Source of the DNA: Paroceanicella profunda
Lineage (GTDB): Bacteria; Pseudomonadota; Alphaproteobacteria; Rhodobacterales; Rhodobacteraceae
DNA: 64,000 nucleotides
Assembly: GCF_005887635.2 (NCBI RefSeq)
Contig: NZ_CP040818.1
Location: 310,001-374,000, forward strand
Direction of reading: 5' to 3'
Shown: positions 53,400 to 62,336 of the stretch, piece after piece
Position numbering within the stretch: position 1 is the first letter of the stretch
How the letters are laid out: the number at the start of each line of letters is the position of its first letter
Made by a program: the position numbers and the translations under genes
Notes under the pieces: generated by a model
Told to the model about the DNA's origin: nothing
Databases searched by the model: none
What the model saw: the letters and a program-made list of their open reading frames with translations, nothing else

Positions 53400-54419
53400 T
53401 CAGCGGAACGGCGGGGCGTAGAGCAGGCCGCCCTGGGTCCACTGGGCGTTCAGCCCGCGCGCGAGGCCGATCGGGGTCTTCTCGCCGATGTTGCGCTCGA
53501 AGATCTCGCCGTAGTTGCCGCCGGCGGCGATCGCCTTCACGGCCCAGTCCTTCTCCAGGCCCATCATCGCGCCGTACTCGCCTTCGGTGCCGAGCATGCG
53601 GTTGATTTCCGGGTTGTTGGTCGGGGCCTTGGACATTTCCACCACGTTGGCGGAGGTGACGCCCAGTTCCTCGGCGATCACGAGCACGTTGAAGGTCCAG
53701 CGCACGATGTCGGCCCACTGGTCGTCACCCTGGCGCACGAGCGGCCCGAGCGGTTCCTTGGAGATGATCTCGGGCAGGATGATGTGGTCCGCCGGGGTCT
53801 CGAAGGTGGCGCGGGTGGCGGCGAGGCCGGAGGCGTCCGTGGTGTAGACGTCGCAGGCGTTCGCGAGGTACTTCTGCTGCGCCTCGGCGTTGGTCTCGAT
53901 CGGCACCGGCTCGTAGCTCATGCCGTTAATGCGGAAGTAGTCCGCCAGGTTGAGCTCGGTGGTGGTGCCGGTCTGGATGCAGACGGTCGCGCCGTCCAGT
54001 TCCTTCGCGGAGGTGACACCGAGATCCTTGCGCACCATGAAGCCCTGGCCGTCATAGTAGTTCACGCCGACGAAGGTGAACTTCAGGTCCACGTCGCGCG
54101 AGTAGGTCCAGGTGGTGTTGCGGGCCAGCATGTCGACCTCGCCCGAGGCGAGCGCGGTGAAGCGGGTCTTGCCGGTGGTCGGCACGAAGTTGACCTTCTT
54201 GCCATCGCCCAGAACGGCGGCGGCCACGGCGCGGCAAACGGCGACGTCGAACCCGTCCCACTCGCCCGAAGCATCGGTGAATGCAAAGCCCGGAACGCCG
54301 GTGGCGACACCGCAGTTGACCATGCCGCGCGCCTTCACGTCCTCCAGCGTCGCTGCGGACGCCATCCCGGCGAGCAGGCCGGCGGCAGCGAACGTGCCGA
54401 AGAATACGGATTTCTGCAT
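53400..54419 (-). CDS. bztA: General amino-acid ABC transporter, substrate-binding protein
   Basis: 339-residue periplasmic protein. Signal peptide MQKSVFFGTFAAAGLLAGMASA (about 1-22), then VKARGMVNCGVATGVPGFAF and FDVAVCRAVAAAVLGDGKKV, typical of AapJ/BztA. Binds acidic and amide amino acids. First gene of the operon; 186 bp, including the hairpin, separate it from bztB. Confidence 0.95.
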   Translation of the reverse strand: MQKSVFFGTFAAAGLLAGMASAATLEDVKARGMVNCGVATGVPGFAFTDASGEWDGFDVAVCRAVAAAVLGDGKKVNFVPTTGKTRFTALASGEVDMLARNTTWTYSRDVDLKFTFVGVNYYDGQGFMVRKDLGVTSAKELDGATVCIQTGTTTELNLADYFRINGMSYEPVPIETNAEAQQKYLANACDVYTTDASGLAATRATFETPADHIILPEIISKEPLGPLVRQGDDQWADIVRWTFNVLVIAEELGVTSANVVEMSKAPTNNPEINRMLGTEGEYGAMMGLEKDWAVKAIAAGGNYGEIFERNIGEKTPIGLARGLNAQWTQGGLLYAPPFR

Positions 54420-54920
54420 AACAAACCTCTTCCCTGTTGGTCCTGTTGGGACCGTATCTGGACCTTGCAGTCCGGTTATGGGTCAGCCCCCGCTGACCTG
54501 ACTGCACGGATTCTGAACGTTTCGGCGGATCGGCGTCAAGGGGGACGCCGCGTCGCGGGCCGCCAAATCAGTCTGACTGATCTATATGCTTCCGTGATAG
54601 GCTGCATCGATTATTGTTATGGCAGCGTGAGATCATCTCCCGCGCCGCCCGAACGCGCCCTGCCCGTGCGAAACGGGCCCGGAACGGGCCGGAGACGGGC
54701 CGCTTCCCCCCGTGCGCCTGCCCCGGAGCGGGCAGATCGGGGCGGGCGCGCCACTCCGAATCATCGGGCGCCCCGGCCAGGCGCCGCCGATTCGGAGCGG
54801 CCCGCGGCCCCTGCGGCGCGGGATTTCCCGCCCCGCGCCGCGCAGGCCAGCCCCACCCGGGCGGGTTGCCTTGACATGGGCCGGCGCGCGCGCGAAGAGG
54901 CGGGAGAAAGGCAGGTTGTG
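54420..54920. promoter_or_regulatory. Divergent bztA/crcB regulatory region
   Basis: 501 bp. An inverted repeat GGTCAGC-CCCC-GCTGACC lies at 54481-54498, 62 bp upstream of bztA. An AT-richer patch at 54570-54630 could carry promoters for either gene. I looked for a fluoride riboswitch before crcB and saw no match. Confidence 0.55.
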
Positions 54921-55301
54921 ATGATCCTTCTCCAGGTTGCCCTCGGCGGCGCCATCGGCGCTTCGTTGCGCTATCTCGCCGGCATGGCGCTGATGCGCAG
55001 CCTCGGCACGGCATTCCCCTACGGCACGTTCTTCGTGAATGTCCTCGGCAGCTTCGTGATGGGCCTGCTGGCGGTGCTGCTGATGGAGCGGCTGCCGGGG
55101 GGCTGGAGCAGGCTGTCCCCCCTGCTGATGACGGGGCTTCTGGGCGGGTTCACCACCTTCTCGGCCTTCTCCCTCGACACCATATACCTCTTCGAGCGCG
55201 GCCGGCACGCGCTGGCGCTGTTCTACGTCGGCGGCTCGGTGCTGCTGTCCATGGGCGGGCTCGTGGCCGGGATGGCCCTAGCAAGGATCGGAACCCAATG
55301 A
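54921..55301 (+). CDS. crcB: Fluoride channel Fluc
   Basis: 126 residues, four membrane helices. The hallmark TGLLGGFTTFSAFSLDT (about 72-88) and FVNVLGSFVMG (near 37-47) are present. Exports fluoride at the inner membrane as an antiparallel dimer. The ATG at 54921 follows AGAAAGGCAGG; the stop overlaps rluC (ATGA). Confidence 0.94.
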   Translation: MILLQVALGGAIGASLRYLAGMALMRSLGTAFPYGTFFVNVLGSFVMGLLAVLLMERLPGGWSRLSPLLMTGLLGGFTTFSAFSLDTIYLFERGRHALALFYVGGSVLLSMGGLVAGMALARIGTQ

Positions 55302-56338
55302 GCGGCGTCCAGCAGATCAAGATTGCCGAAGACGAGGCCGGCCAGCGCCTCGACCGCTGGTTCCGCCGGCGCTTTCCCCAGATCAACCAGGGCCGCATCG
55401 AGAAGCTGCTGCGCAAGGGCGAGATCCGGGTGGACGGCGGCCGGGCGAAGTCCAACCAGCGGCTGGAAAGCGGGCAGACCATCCGCGTCCCCCCCCTGCC
55501 CGACGAGGCGCCGGAGCCCTCCTGGATGCTGGAGGACGCGCCGCGCGCCACCGTGTCGGACGCCGATGCGCGGATGATCCGCGACTGCGTGCTGTGGCGC
55601 GACGAGCACCTGATCGCGCTCAACAAGCCGCCGGGCCTCGCGGTGCAGGGCGGCACCAACACCATCCGCCATCTCGACGGCATGGCCGAGGCGCTGGCCT
55701 TCGACGGCGACCCGCCCAAGCTCGTCCACCGGCTGGACCGCGACACCTCGGGCGTGATCCTGCTGGCGCGCACCGGGCGCGCGGCGGCGGCGCTCGCCAA
55801 GGGTTTCCACGCCAAGACCACGCGGAAGATCTACTGGGCCGCCGTGGCCGGCGCGCCGCACCCCAGCGCCGGGACCATCCGCTTCGGGCTGGTGAAATCC
55901 GGCGGCGACATGGAGAAGATGCACTGCATCCACCCCAACGAGGTGGAGAGCACGCCGGGCGCGAAGCGCGCGACGACCGATTACATGATCATCGACGCGG
56001 CCGCCAAGCGCACCTCCTGGGTCGCCCTTGCGCCGATCACCGGGCGCACGCACCAGCTGCGCGCCCACATGGCCGAGATCGGCCACCCGGTGGTGGGCGA
56101 CGGCAAGTACGGCACCAACCGCCAGACCAATGAGGGCGACGGCTGGGGCGCCCAGCTCGGCGGCTCGGTGAGCCGCAAGCTGCACCTGCACGCCCGCTCC
56201 ATCGCGCTCGACCACCCGATCACCGGTGCGCGGGTGAGCTTCACCGCCCCGTTGCCCGAGCACATGGCCCACACCTGGGAGATGTTCGGCTGGAACCCGC
56301 GCGACGCCGCCGCCGACCCGTTCGAGGAGCTGGAATGA
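55298..56338 (+). CDS. rluC: Ribosomal large subunit pseudouridine synthase C
   Basis: 346 residues. N-terminal S4 domain (about 15-65, GQRLDRWFRRRFPQINQGRI) and RluA-type catalytic domain with HRLDRDTSGVILLART (near 146-161, catalytic Asp). Modifies 23S rRNA uridines. Overlaps crcB and the HAD gene by 4 bp each, forming one operon. Confidence 0.95.
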   Translation: MSGVQQIKIAEDEAGQRLDRWFRRRFPQINQGRIEKLLRKGEIRVDGGRAKSNQRLESGQTIRVPPLPDEAPEPSWMLEDAPRATVSDADARMIRDCVLWRDEHLIALNKPPGLAVQGGTNTIRHLDGMAEALAFDGDPPKLVHRLDRDTSGVILLARTGRAAAALAKGFHAKTTRKIYWAAVAGAPHPSAGTIRFGLVKSGGDMEKMHCIHPNEVESTPGAKRATTDYMIIDAAAKRTSWVALAPITGRTHQLRAHMAEIGHPVVGDGKYGTNRQTNEGDGWGAQLGGSVSRKLHLHARSIALDHPITGARVSFTAPLPEHMAHTWEMFGWNPRDAAADPFEELE

Positions 56339-57021
56339 CCCGCCCCCTGCGCCTTGTCGTATTCGACATGGACGGCACGTTGATCGACAGCCAGGAATTC
56401 ATCCTGGAGGCGATGCGCCGGGGCTTTGCCGCCGCCGGCCTGCCCGCGCCCTCCGACGCGGCCACGCTCTCCATCGTCGGCCTGTCGCTGCCCGAGGCGA
56501 TCGCCACCATCGCCCCGCAGCTGCCGCCCGCCGTGGTGCTGCAGATCACCGGGCACTACAAGCAGGGTTTCGCGGACCTGCGCGCGGAGCGCGGCGGCGA
56601 GGCGGACGCGCCGCTCTACCCCGGCGCGCGCGCCGCGCTGGAGCGGCTGCACGCCGAGGCGCACACCCTGCTCGGCGTCGCCACCGGCAAGGCGCGCCGC
56701 GGGCTGGACCACGCCTTCCACGCCCACGGGCTGGGGCATTTCTTCGCCACCGCGCAGACCGCGGACCTGCACCCCTCCAAGCCGCATCCCTCCATGCTGG
56801 AGACCTGCCTGCACGAGACCGGCGTGGACGTGGCGCATGCGGTGATGGTCGGCGACACGGAATTCGACATCGCCATGGGCCGCGCCGCGGGCTTCCGCAC
56901 CGTGGGGGTGAGCTGGGGCTATCACCCGGTCGCGCGCCTGCGCAGCGCCGGGGCGGACATCATCATCGACCATTACGACGCGCTGGACGACGCGCTGGAG
57001 CGCCTGGGGGTTCCGGCATGA
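56335..57021 (+). CDS. HAD-superfamily phosphatase (subfamily IA)
   Basis: 228 residues. Motif I VFDMDGTLID (about 8-17), motif II Thr in GVATGKARRGL (near 118), motif III/IV VMVGDTEFDIAMGRAAG (near 177). Resembles phosphoglycolate phosphatase-type HAD enzymes often beside rluC in Rhodobacterales. Substrate unknown. Overlaps neighbours on both sides (ATGA). Confidence 0.92.
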   Translation: MTRPLRLVVFDMDGTLIDSQEFILEAMRRGFAAAGLPAPSDAATLSIVGLSLPEAIATIAPQLPPAVVLQITGHYKQGFADLRAERGGEADAPLYPGARAALERLHAEAHTLLGVATGKARRGLDHAFHAHGLGHFFATAQTADLHPSKPHPSMLETCLHETGVDVAHAVMVGDTEFDIAMGRAAGFRTVGVSWGYHPVARLRSAGADIIIDHYDALDDALERLGVPA

Positions 57022-57734
57022 GCGCCGATGCCTGGGCCCCGCGCCGGTTCTGGACCCGCGCCGAGGTGCGCGAGGCCGAGGGCGGCCATGCCGTGACGCT
57101 GGACGGCCGGCCGGTGCGCACCCCCGCGAAAGCGCCGCTCGTGCTGCCCTCCCGGGCGCTGGCGGAGGCCATCGCCGCGGAATGGGACGCGCAGGAGGAC
57201 CGGGTGGACCCCGCCTCCATGCCCTTCACCCGGCTGTCGAACACCTCGCTGGACCGGGTGGGCCCGCAGCATGGCGCGGTGGTCGCGATGATCGCAGAGT
57301 ATGGCGGTGCCGATCTCACCTGCTACCGCGCCGTGACGCCGGCCACGCTCGCCCGCCGGCAGGCGGAGGCCTGGGACCCGCTGCTGGACTGGGCCGACGC
57401 CACCTTCGGCGCGCGGCTCACGCCCGTGGCCGGGGTGATGCATCTGGCCCAGCCCACCGAGGCGCTGGCCCGGCTGACGGACGCCGTCTCCGGGCAGGAT
57501 CCGTTCCGGCTCACGGCGCTGGCGGACCTGGTGTCGATCTCCGGATCGCTGGTGCTCGGACTGGCCGTGGCCCACCGCCATCTCGACGCCGGGGCCGCCT
57601 GGCCCTTGTCTCGCGTCGATGAAGACTGGCAGAGTGAGCAATGGGGCCGCGACGATGAGGCCGAGGCCCATGCCGCGCTGAAACGCGCCGATTTCCTGCG
57701 GGCCGAGCGCATGCTCGCCCTGCTCGACGACTGA
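57018..57734 (+). CDS. ATP12-family chaperone
   Basis: 238 residues of the ATP12 family, which helps assemble the F1 ATP synthase alpha subunit. Features include RRFWTRAEVREAEGGHAVTLDGRPVRTPAK at the N-terminus in order, AIAAEWDAQEDRVDPASMP, and ADLTCYRAVTPATLARRQAE. Such genes are found in Alphaproteobacteria and mitochondria, supporting the taxonomic call. Fourth gene of the crcB operon. Confidence 0.94.
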   Translation: MSADAWAPRRFWTRAEVREAEGGHAVTLDGRPVRTPAKAPLVLPSRALAEAIAAEWDAQEDRVDPASMPFTRLSNTSLDRVGPQHGAVVAMIAEYGGADLTCYRAVTPATLARRQAEAWDPLLDWADATFGARLTPVAGVMHLAQPTEALARLTDAVSGQDPFRLTALADLVSISGSLVLGLAVAHRHLDAGAAWPLSRVDEDWQSEQWGRDDEAEAHAALKRADFLRAERMLALLDD

Positions 57735-57753
57735 CGGGACCCGGACCACGCCC

Positions 57754-58236
57754 ATGACCGCACCGCTCACCGCCCGCTCCGAAGCCGACCTTTTGCCGCG
57801 CGAGGCCTACGGGCGCCTTTCCGGCCTCGAGATCATGACCGAAATGCTGGAGGGCCGCGTGCCGGCCCCGGCCATCGCCGGAACGCTGGGCTTCCGGGTG
57901 AGCGAGGTTGCCGAGGGCCGGGTGGTCTTCGCCGGCACGCCGGATTTCTCGGTGACCAACCCGATGGGCACGGTGCATGGCGGCTGGTACGGCGCCCTGC
58001 TCGACAGCTGCATGGCCTGCGCGGTGATGACCTGCCTGAAGGCGGGCACCTTCTACACCACGCTGGAGTACAAGGTGAACATCATCCGCCCCATCCCGCT
58101 GGGCACCGAGGTTTTCGCCATCGGCAAGGCCCACCACGCCGGCCGCTCCACCGGCATCGCCGACGGGCGGATGGAGGACGCGGGCGGCAAGCTCTACGCC
58201 ACCGGCTCCACGACCTGCATCGTGATGAAGGCCTGA
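57754..58236 (+). CDS. PaaI-family hotdog thioesterase
   Basis: 160 residues. Hotdog-fold core with NPMGTVHGGWYGALLDSCM (near 70) and YTTLEYKVNIIRPIP (near 105), the usual PaaI/HGG pattern. Probably hydrolyses an acyl- or aryl-CoA; substrate unknown. Follows ATP12 by 19 bp and precedes an FAD enzyme by 4 bp, so co-transcribed. Confidence 0.88.
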   Translation: MTAPLTARSEADLLPREAYGRLSGLEIMTEMLEGRVPAPAIAGTLGFRVSEVAEGRVVFAGTPDFSVTNPMGTVHGGWYGALLDSCMACAVMTCLKAGTFYTTLEYKVNIIRPIPLGTEVFAIGKAHHAGRSTGIADGRMEDAGGKLYATGSTTCIVMKA

Positions 58237-58240
58237 AACC

Positions 58241-59410
58241 ATGACCCTGCGGGTGGTGATCGTCGGCGGCGGCATCATGGGCGCCTCGCTCGCCTGGTGG
58301 CTCACGCGCGGCGCGGGCGCCGAGGCCGGAGTGCCTGCCGTCACCGTCATCGAGCGCGACCCGACCCTGGCGCGGGCCTCCTCCATGCTCTCGGCCGCCT
58401 CCATCCGCCAGCAGTATTCCACGCCGCAGAACATCCACCTGTCGCGCTTCGGCTGGGAGTTCCTGAGCGCGGCGCCGGAGCTGCTGGGGGTCGACGTGGG
58501 GCTGAAGCGGCGCGGCTACCTCATCCTCGCCACCGAGACCGGCCGCGCCACGCTGGAGGCCAACACCGCCCTGCAACAGGCCGAGGGCGTGGCCACCGCC
58601 CTGCTCGGGCCGGAGGCGCTGGCACGGCAGTTTCCCTGGCTCTCCCTCGGGGACATCGCCCTCGGGGCGCTGGGGCGCGACGAGGGCTGGTTCGACCCGG
58701 CCCTTCTGCACGGCGGCTTCCGCGCCGGCGCCCGCGCGCGCGGCGCGCACTGGGCGGAGGGCACGGTGACCGGCATCGACGTCTCCGCCGGCCGGGCCAC
58801 CGGCGTGCGGCTGCAGGACGGCACGCGGCTGGCCGCCGACGTCGTGGTGAACGCCGCGGGCTGGCAATCGGGCGCCGTCGCCGCGCTGGCGGGGCAGGAC
58901 CTGCCGGTGGGGCCGGACCTGCGCACGGTCTTCGTGCTCTCCTCGCCCGACACCGGCGAGATCAACGCCACCGCCCCGCTCACCGTGGACCCCGGCGGTG
59001 TCTGGTTCCGGCCGGAGGGCCGCGGCTTCATCGCCGGCATGGAGGCCCCTGCCCCGGCCACCGACCCCTGGGCCTTCGAGCCCGACTGGCCACAGTTCGA
59101 GGAGTCCGTCTGGCCGCTGCTCGCCGCCCGCGTCCCGGCCTTCGAGCGCCTGCGCGCCACCGGCGCCTGGGCCGGCCACTATGACTGGAACCGCGCGGAC
59201 CAGAACGCCCTGCTCGGGCCCCTTCCCGGCATCGACAACCTGTTCCACATGTCCGGCTTCTCCGGCCATGGATTGCAACAGGCCGCCGGCGTGGGCCGGG
59301 GCCTGTCGGAGCTGATCCTCACCGGAGCCTGGCAGACGCTCGATCTCTCGGCCTTCGCCGCCACCCGCCTCGCCGAGGGCCGGCGCGTGGTCGAACTCAA
59401 CGTGATCTGA
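58241..59410 (+). CDS. FAD-dependent oxidoreductase (DAO family)
   Basis: 389 residues. N-terminal dinucleotide motif VVIVGGGIMGASLAWWLTRG (residues about 4-23); the C-terminal GLLGPLPGIDNLFHMSGFSGHG-type segment matches sarcosine oxidase/dehydrogenase-like DAO enzymes. It carries no THF-binding domain. Likely oxidises a secondary or methylated amine or amino acid; substrate unknown. Last gene of the operon, then a repeat-rich convergent gap. Confidence 0.88.
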   Translation: MTLRVVIVGGGIMGASLAWWLTRGAGAEAGVPAVTVIERDPTLARASSMLSAASIRQQYSTPQNIHLSRFGWEFLSAAPELLGVDVGLKRRGYLILATETGRATLEANTALQQAEGVATALLGPEALARQFPWLSLGDIALGALGRDEGWFDPALLHGGFRAGARARGAHWAEGTVTGIDVSAGRATGVRLQDGTRLAADVVVNAAGWQSGAVAALAGQDLPVGPDLRTVFVLSSPDTGEINATAPLTVDPGGVWFRPEGRGFIAGMEAPAPATDPWAFEPDWPQFEESVWPLLAARVPAFERLRATGAWAGHYDWNRADQNALLGPLPGIDNLFHMSGFSGHGLQQAAGVGRGLSELILTGAWQTLDLSAFAATRLAEGRRVVELNVI

Positions 59411-59895
59411 CAGGCGGCGGCCCTGCCGCGACCCCGGGGCATCGGCCCGGCGCGCGCGCCATCTCCGCTCTGCCGCAGACCCCCTGGCAGATCCGGAGCG
59501 CTCCCGTGATGCGGCCACCTGTCGGTGTCCGCCCCTTTGGGCCCGGCCGGATGCTGCGCATCCGGCGCCGCGCGTCGCCCCGACGGCACCTCCCGGTGGT
59601 CACCCCGGCAGCGCCCGGGCCGCGGCGAGCGCGGCTTGCCCTGCTGACTGCCGAGTACTGCTTGCCCCACCGAGTGCCGGGTGCCGGGTGCCGGGTGCCG
59701 GGTGCCGGGTGCCGGGTGCCGGGTGCCGGGTGCCGGGTGCCGGGTGCCGGGTGCCGGGTGCCGGGTGCCGGGTGCCGGGTGCCGGGTGCCGGGTGCCGGG
59801 TGCCGGGTGCCGGGTGCCGGGTGCCGGGAAGAACATCGTACTATCGGGGCGGTTGCAAGCGGGTCCGACCGGCGCGGAGGCTCCGGCGCTGGCCG
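59411..59895. other. Convergent gap with long heptanucleotide array
   Basis: 485 bp between the FAD enzyme and rarA, both ending here. It contains the 154-bp perfect 7-bp array (listed separately). No gene is supported: each frame through the array reads as a 7-residue Gly/Pro/Arg/Cys repeat only because of its period. Confidence 0.8.
59674..59827. repeat. 22 perfect copies of a 7-bp repeat
   Basis: GTGCCGG repeats 22 times without a mismatch (154 bp). The lack of drift implies recent expansion or ongoing slippage. The unit is not a multiple of three, so copy changes would shift frame if coding, which is not the case here. Confidence 0.97.
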
Positions 59896-61212
59896 TCAGC
59901 CGCCGGCCTTCATCCGCTGTGCCCGCAGCTTCACGAAATAATCCACACGCTTCTTCAGCTCGCGCTCATGCCCGCGCTCGACGGGGATGTAGTAAATGCC
60001 CCGCTTCATGCCGTCGGGGAAGTAGTTCTGGCCGGAGAAGCCGTCCTCGGCGTCATGGTCATACTGGTAGCCGGCGCCGTAGCCCTCCTGCTTCATCAGC
60101 CTGGTGGGGGCGTTCAGGATGTGCTTGGGCGGCGGTTCCGAGCCCGTCTGGCGCGCCGCGGCCATGGCGGACTTGAAGGCCGTGTAGGCGGCGTTGGACT
60201 TGGGTGCGAGCGCGAGATGCAGCACCGCCTGTGCCAGCGCCAGCTCTCCCTCCGGGCTGCCCAGCCGCTCGTAGATCTCCCAGGCCGTGAGGCAGAGCTG
60301 CGCCGCCTCCGGGTCCGCCAGGCCGATATCCTCCACCGCCATGCGCGTGATGCGCCGGGCCAGGTATCGCGGGTCCTCGCCGCCGGTGAGCATCCGTGCC
60401 AGCCAGTAGAGCGCCGCGTCGGGGTCTGAGCCGCGCACCGATTTGTGCAGCGCGGATATGAGGTTGTAATGCTCGTCGCCGGACTTGTCGTAGCGCGGGG
60501 CGCGGCGGGCCAGCCGCCGGGTGAGCGCCTCGCGGTCCAGCGTGGCGGGGGCGCCGATCACCTGCTCGGCGAGGTTGAGGAGGGCGCGGCCGTCGCCATC
60601 CGCCATCTCCAGGATCGCGTCGCGTGCCCCGGCATCGAGCGGCAGCGGCCCGGACACCCGCTCCACCCGCTCCAGCATCTCGCCAAGCGCCGCGGCGTCG
60701 AGCCTCCGCAGCACCATCACCTGCGCCCGCGAGAGCAGCGCCGCGTTGAGCTCGAAGGAGGGGTTCTCCGTCGTCGCGCCTACGAGCACGATGGTGCCGT
60801 CCTCCATGTGCGGCAGGAACCCGTCCTGCTGGGCCTTGTTGAAACGGTGGATCTCGTCGACGAAAAGCAGCGTGCCCCGGCCCTGGCCATGCCGCAGGCG
60901 GGCGGCCTCGAACACCTTCCGCAGCTCCGGCACGCCGGTGAAGATCGCGGAGATCTGCACGAAGGAGAGATCGGTCTCCGAGGCGAGCAACCGGGCGATG
61001 GTGGTCTTGCCCACGCCCGGCGGGCCCCAGAGGATGAGCGAGGAGAGATGTCCGGAGGCCAGCATCGCCCCGAGCGGCCCCTCCGGACCGATCAGCGCAT
61101 CCTGCCCGATCACCTCCGCCAGCGTGGCCGGGCGCAGCCGGTCGGCAAGCGGGCGCGGACCGCCGGCAGCCGGCGGCGGGGAGGCGGGATCACTGTCGAA
61201 AAGGTCAGCCAT
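59896..61212 (-). CDS. rarA: Replication-associated recombination ATPase RarA/MgsA
   Basis: 438 residues. AAA+ P-loop GPPGVGKTTIARLLA (near 63), Walker B FVDEIHRFNKAQQD (near 115), sensor ATTENPSFELNAAL, and a C-terminal MgsA domain (YWLARMLTGGEDPRYLARR near 290). Acts on stalled forks. The start at 61212 gives the normal N-terminus; the short extension to 61221 is unlikely. Confidence 0.95.
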   Translation of the reverse strand: MADLFDSDPASPPPAAGGPRPLADRLRPATLAEVIGQDALIGPEGPLGAMLASGHLSSLILWGPPGVGKTTIARLLASETDLSFVQISAIFTGVPELRKVFEAARLRHGQGRGTLLFVDEIHRFNKAQQDGFLPHMEDGTIVLVGATTENPSFELNAALLSRAQVMVLRRLDAAALGEMLERVERVSGPLPLDAGARDAILEMADGDGRALLNLAEQVIGAPATLDREALTRRLARRAPRYDKSGDEHYNLISALHKSVRGSDPDAALYWLARMLTGGEDPRYLARRITRMAVEDIGLADPEAAQLCLTAWEIYERLGSPEGELALAQAVLHLALAPKSNAAYTAFKSAMAAARQTGSEPPPKHILNAPTRLMKQEGYGAGYQYDHDAEDGFSGQNYFPDGMKRGIYYIPVERGHERELKKRVDYFVKLRAQRMKAGG

Positions 61213-61264
61213 GGATCTCACATGCGCCAGACGGGCGGGCTTGGCAAGAGCGGGCCGCGGCTAC

Positions 61265-61530
61265 CCGGGCACCTCGCCGGCACACACCGCCCGGGCCACG
61301 TGACAGGGGTGCCGACAACACGGCCCTCCGGCGGGGCACACCGCTGCGGCCGTCCGGGCCACGCACCGGCATGCACCGCTCTGGCCGGATGACTGGGGTG
61401 CCGACAACACAGCCCCCGGCGGGGCACACCACCGCGGCCGTCCGGGCCACGCACCGGCGTGCACCGCTCTGGCCGCATGACAGGGGTGCAGGCAACACGC
61501 CTCCCCGGCGGGACACGCCGTGTCGGGACC
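61265..61530. repeat. About three ~89-bp tandem repeats
   Basis: GTGCCGACAACAC begins at 61309 and 61398, with a variant at 61486 (spacing 88-89 bp). Copies share the core CGTCCGGGCCACGCACCGGC. Same period as the array at 25.1 kb but no clear sequence match to it. Confidence 0.85.
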
Positions 61531-61731
61531 ACGATCCCGTCTGCCCGAACCACGCCGCGGCGCAACCGCGGCCCGCTCGGCACAGGGTGCGCGTGCAACG
61601 CGCGGGGCCACGGGGGAGCGCACGCCGGCACGCCCGAGCCGCTGGCCGGGAACCGGCGGCCTCTGCGCCGCTTCCGCCCTCCCCCCACGTGAGGGCCCGT
61701 CTTGAGCCGGGGCGCGCAGCCCGGACAGCAA

Positions 61732-61757
61732 AAAGCCGCCCCGGGACGGGGGCGGCC
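61732..61757 (-). terminator. Intrinsic terminator of the alpha operon
   Basis: GC-rich stem (GCCGCCCC with GGGGCGGC, small bulge) about 40 bp after rplQ, followed on the minus strand by a U-run (complement of AAAAA at 61730-61734). Confidence 0.8.
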
Positions 61758-61797
61758 TTGCGATGACGGAACCTGGTGCGGGAAACCCGCGGGCGGC

Positions 61798-62220
61798 TCA
61801 CTCCTCGTCGGCGGACTCGAACTCGGCCACGCGGGCCTTGTCGCCGGCGCCCTTGGCGGCCGGATCGCGGTCGACCAGCTCGATGATCGCCATCGGAGCC
61901 ATGTCGCCATAGCGGAAGCCGGCCTTCAGGACGCGGGTGTAGCCACCGGCGCGGTCCTTGTAACGCTCGGCCAGCACGGCGAAGAGCTTCTGCACCGGCA
62001 CGTCCTGCTTCAGCTGGGCGGCGGCGAGACGGCGGGAGTTCAGATCACCGCGCTTGCCGAGGGTGATGACCTTGTCCATCACGCGCTTCAGCTCTTTGGC
62101 CTTCGGCAGGGTGGTCTTGATCTGCTCGTGCTCGATGAGCGAGCAGACCATGTTCGCGAACATCGCCTTGCGGTGTTCATGGGTCCGGTTCAGCTTCCGG
62201 TAGCCGTTGGAGTGACGCAT
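61798..62220 (-). CDS. rplQ: Ribosomal protein L17
   Basis: 140 residues. [20 protein letters not shown]... is the standard bL17 opening; the family block [19 protein letters not shown] follows at about 32-50. A short acidic C-terminal tail (EFESADEE) is an extension. Last gene of the rpsM-rpsK-rpoA-rplQ order. Confidence 0.98.
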   Translation of the reverse strand: MRHSNGYRKLNRTHEHRKAMFANMVCSLIEHEQIKTTLPKAKELKRVMDKVITLGKRGDLNSRRLAAAQLKQDVPVQKLFAVLAERYKDRAGGYTRVLKAGFRYGDMAPMAIIELVDRDPAAKGAGDKARVAEFESADEE

Positions 62221-62303
62221 GTCATGTGTCCTTTTGCGTGTTGTGCTTTGTCCGGCCTCATCTGGCGGAGGCCTCCTTGGGGCGGATACCCGGGCAGTCA
62301 CGA

Positions 62304-62324
62304 CCGCCCCGGAAACCGGGGCGG
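62304..62324 (-). terminator. Hairpin between rpoA and rplQ
   Basis: Perfect 9-bp stem CCGCCCCGG-AAA-CCGGGGCGG, 12 bp downstream of the rpoA stop, not followed by a U-run. Probably a processing or partial attenuation site adjusting L17 relative to RpoA. Confidence 0.65.
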
Positions 62325-62336
62325 CCGCGTCGAAAA

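Larger units (their letters stand above)
61213..61797. other. Intergenic region between rplQ and rarA with 89-bp repeats
   Basis: 585 bp. Contains a three-copy tandem repeat, then further GC-rich sequence without recognisable genes on either strand, and the rplQ terminator at its right end. No convincing rarA promoter was identified. Confidence 0.7.

Noticed and set aside
54570..54920. Fluoride riboswitch upstream of crcB
   Set aside because: I looked for the conserved pseudoknot sequence and found no match; only a GC-rich leader is present.
59688..60176. A Gly/Pro/Cys/Arg 7-residue-repeat protein across the heptanucleotide array
   Set aside because: Any 7-bp repeat without stops reads as a 7-residue repeat in every frame. 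No ribosome-binding site, and the frame runs into antisense rarA.
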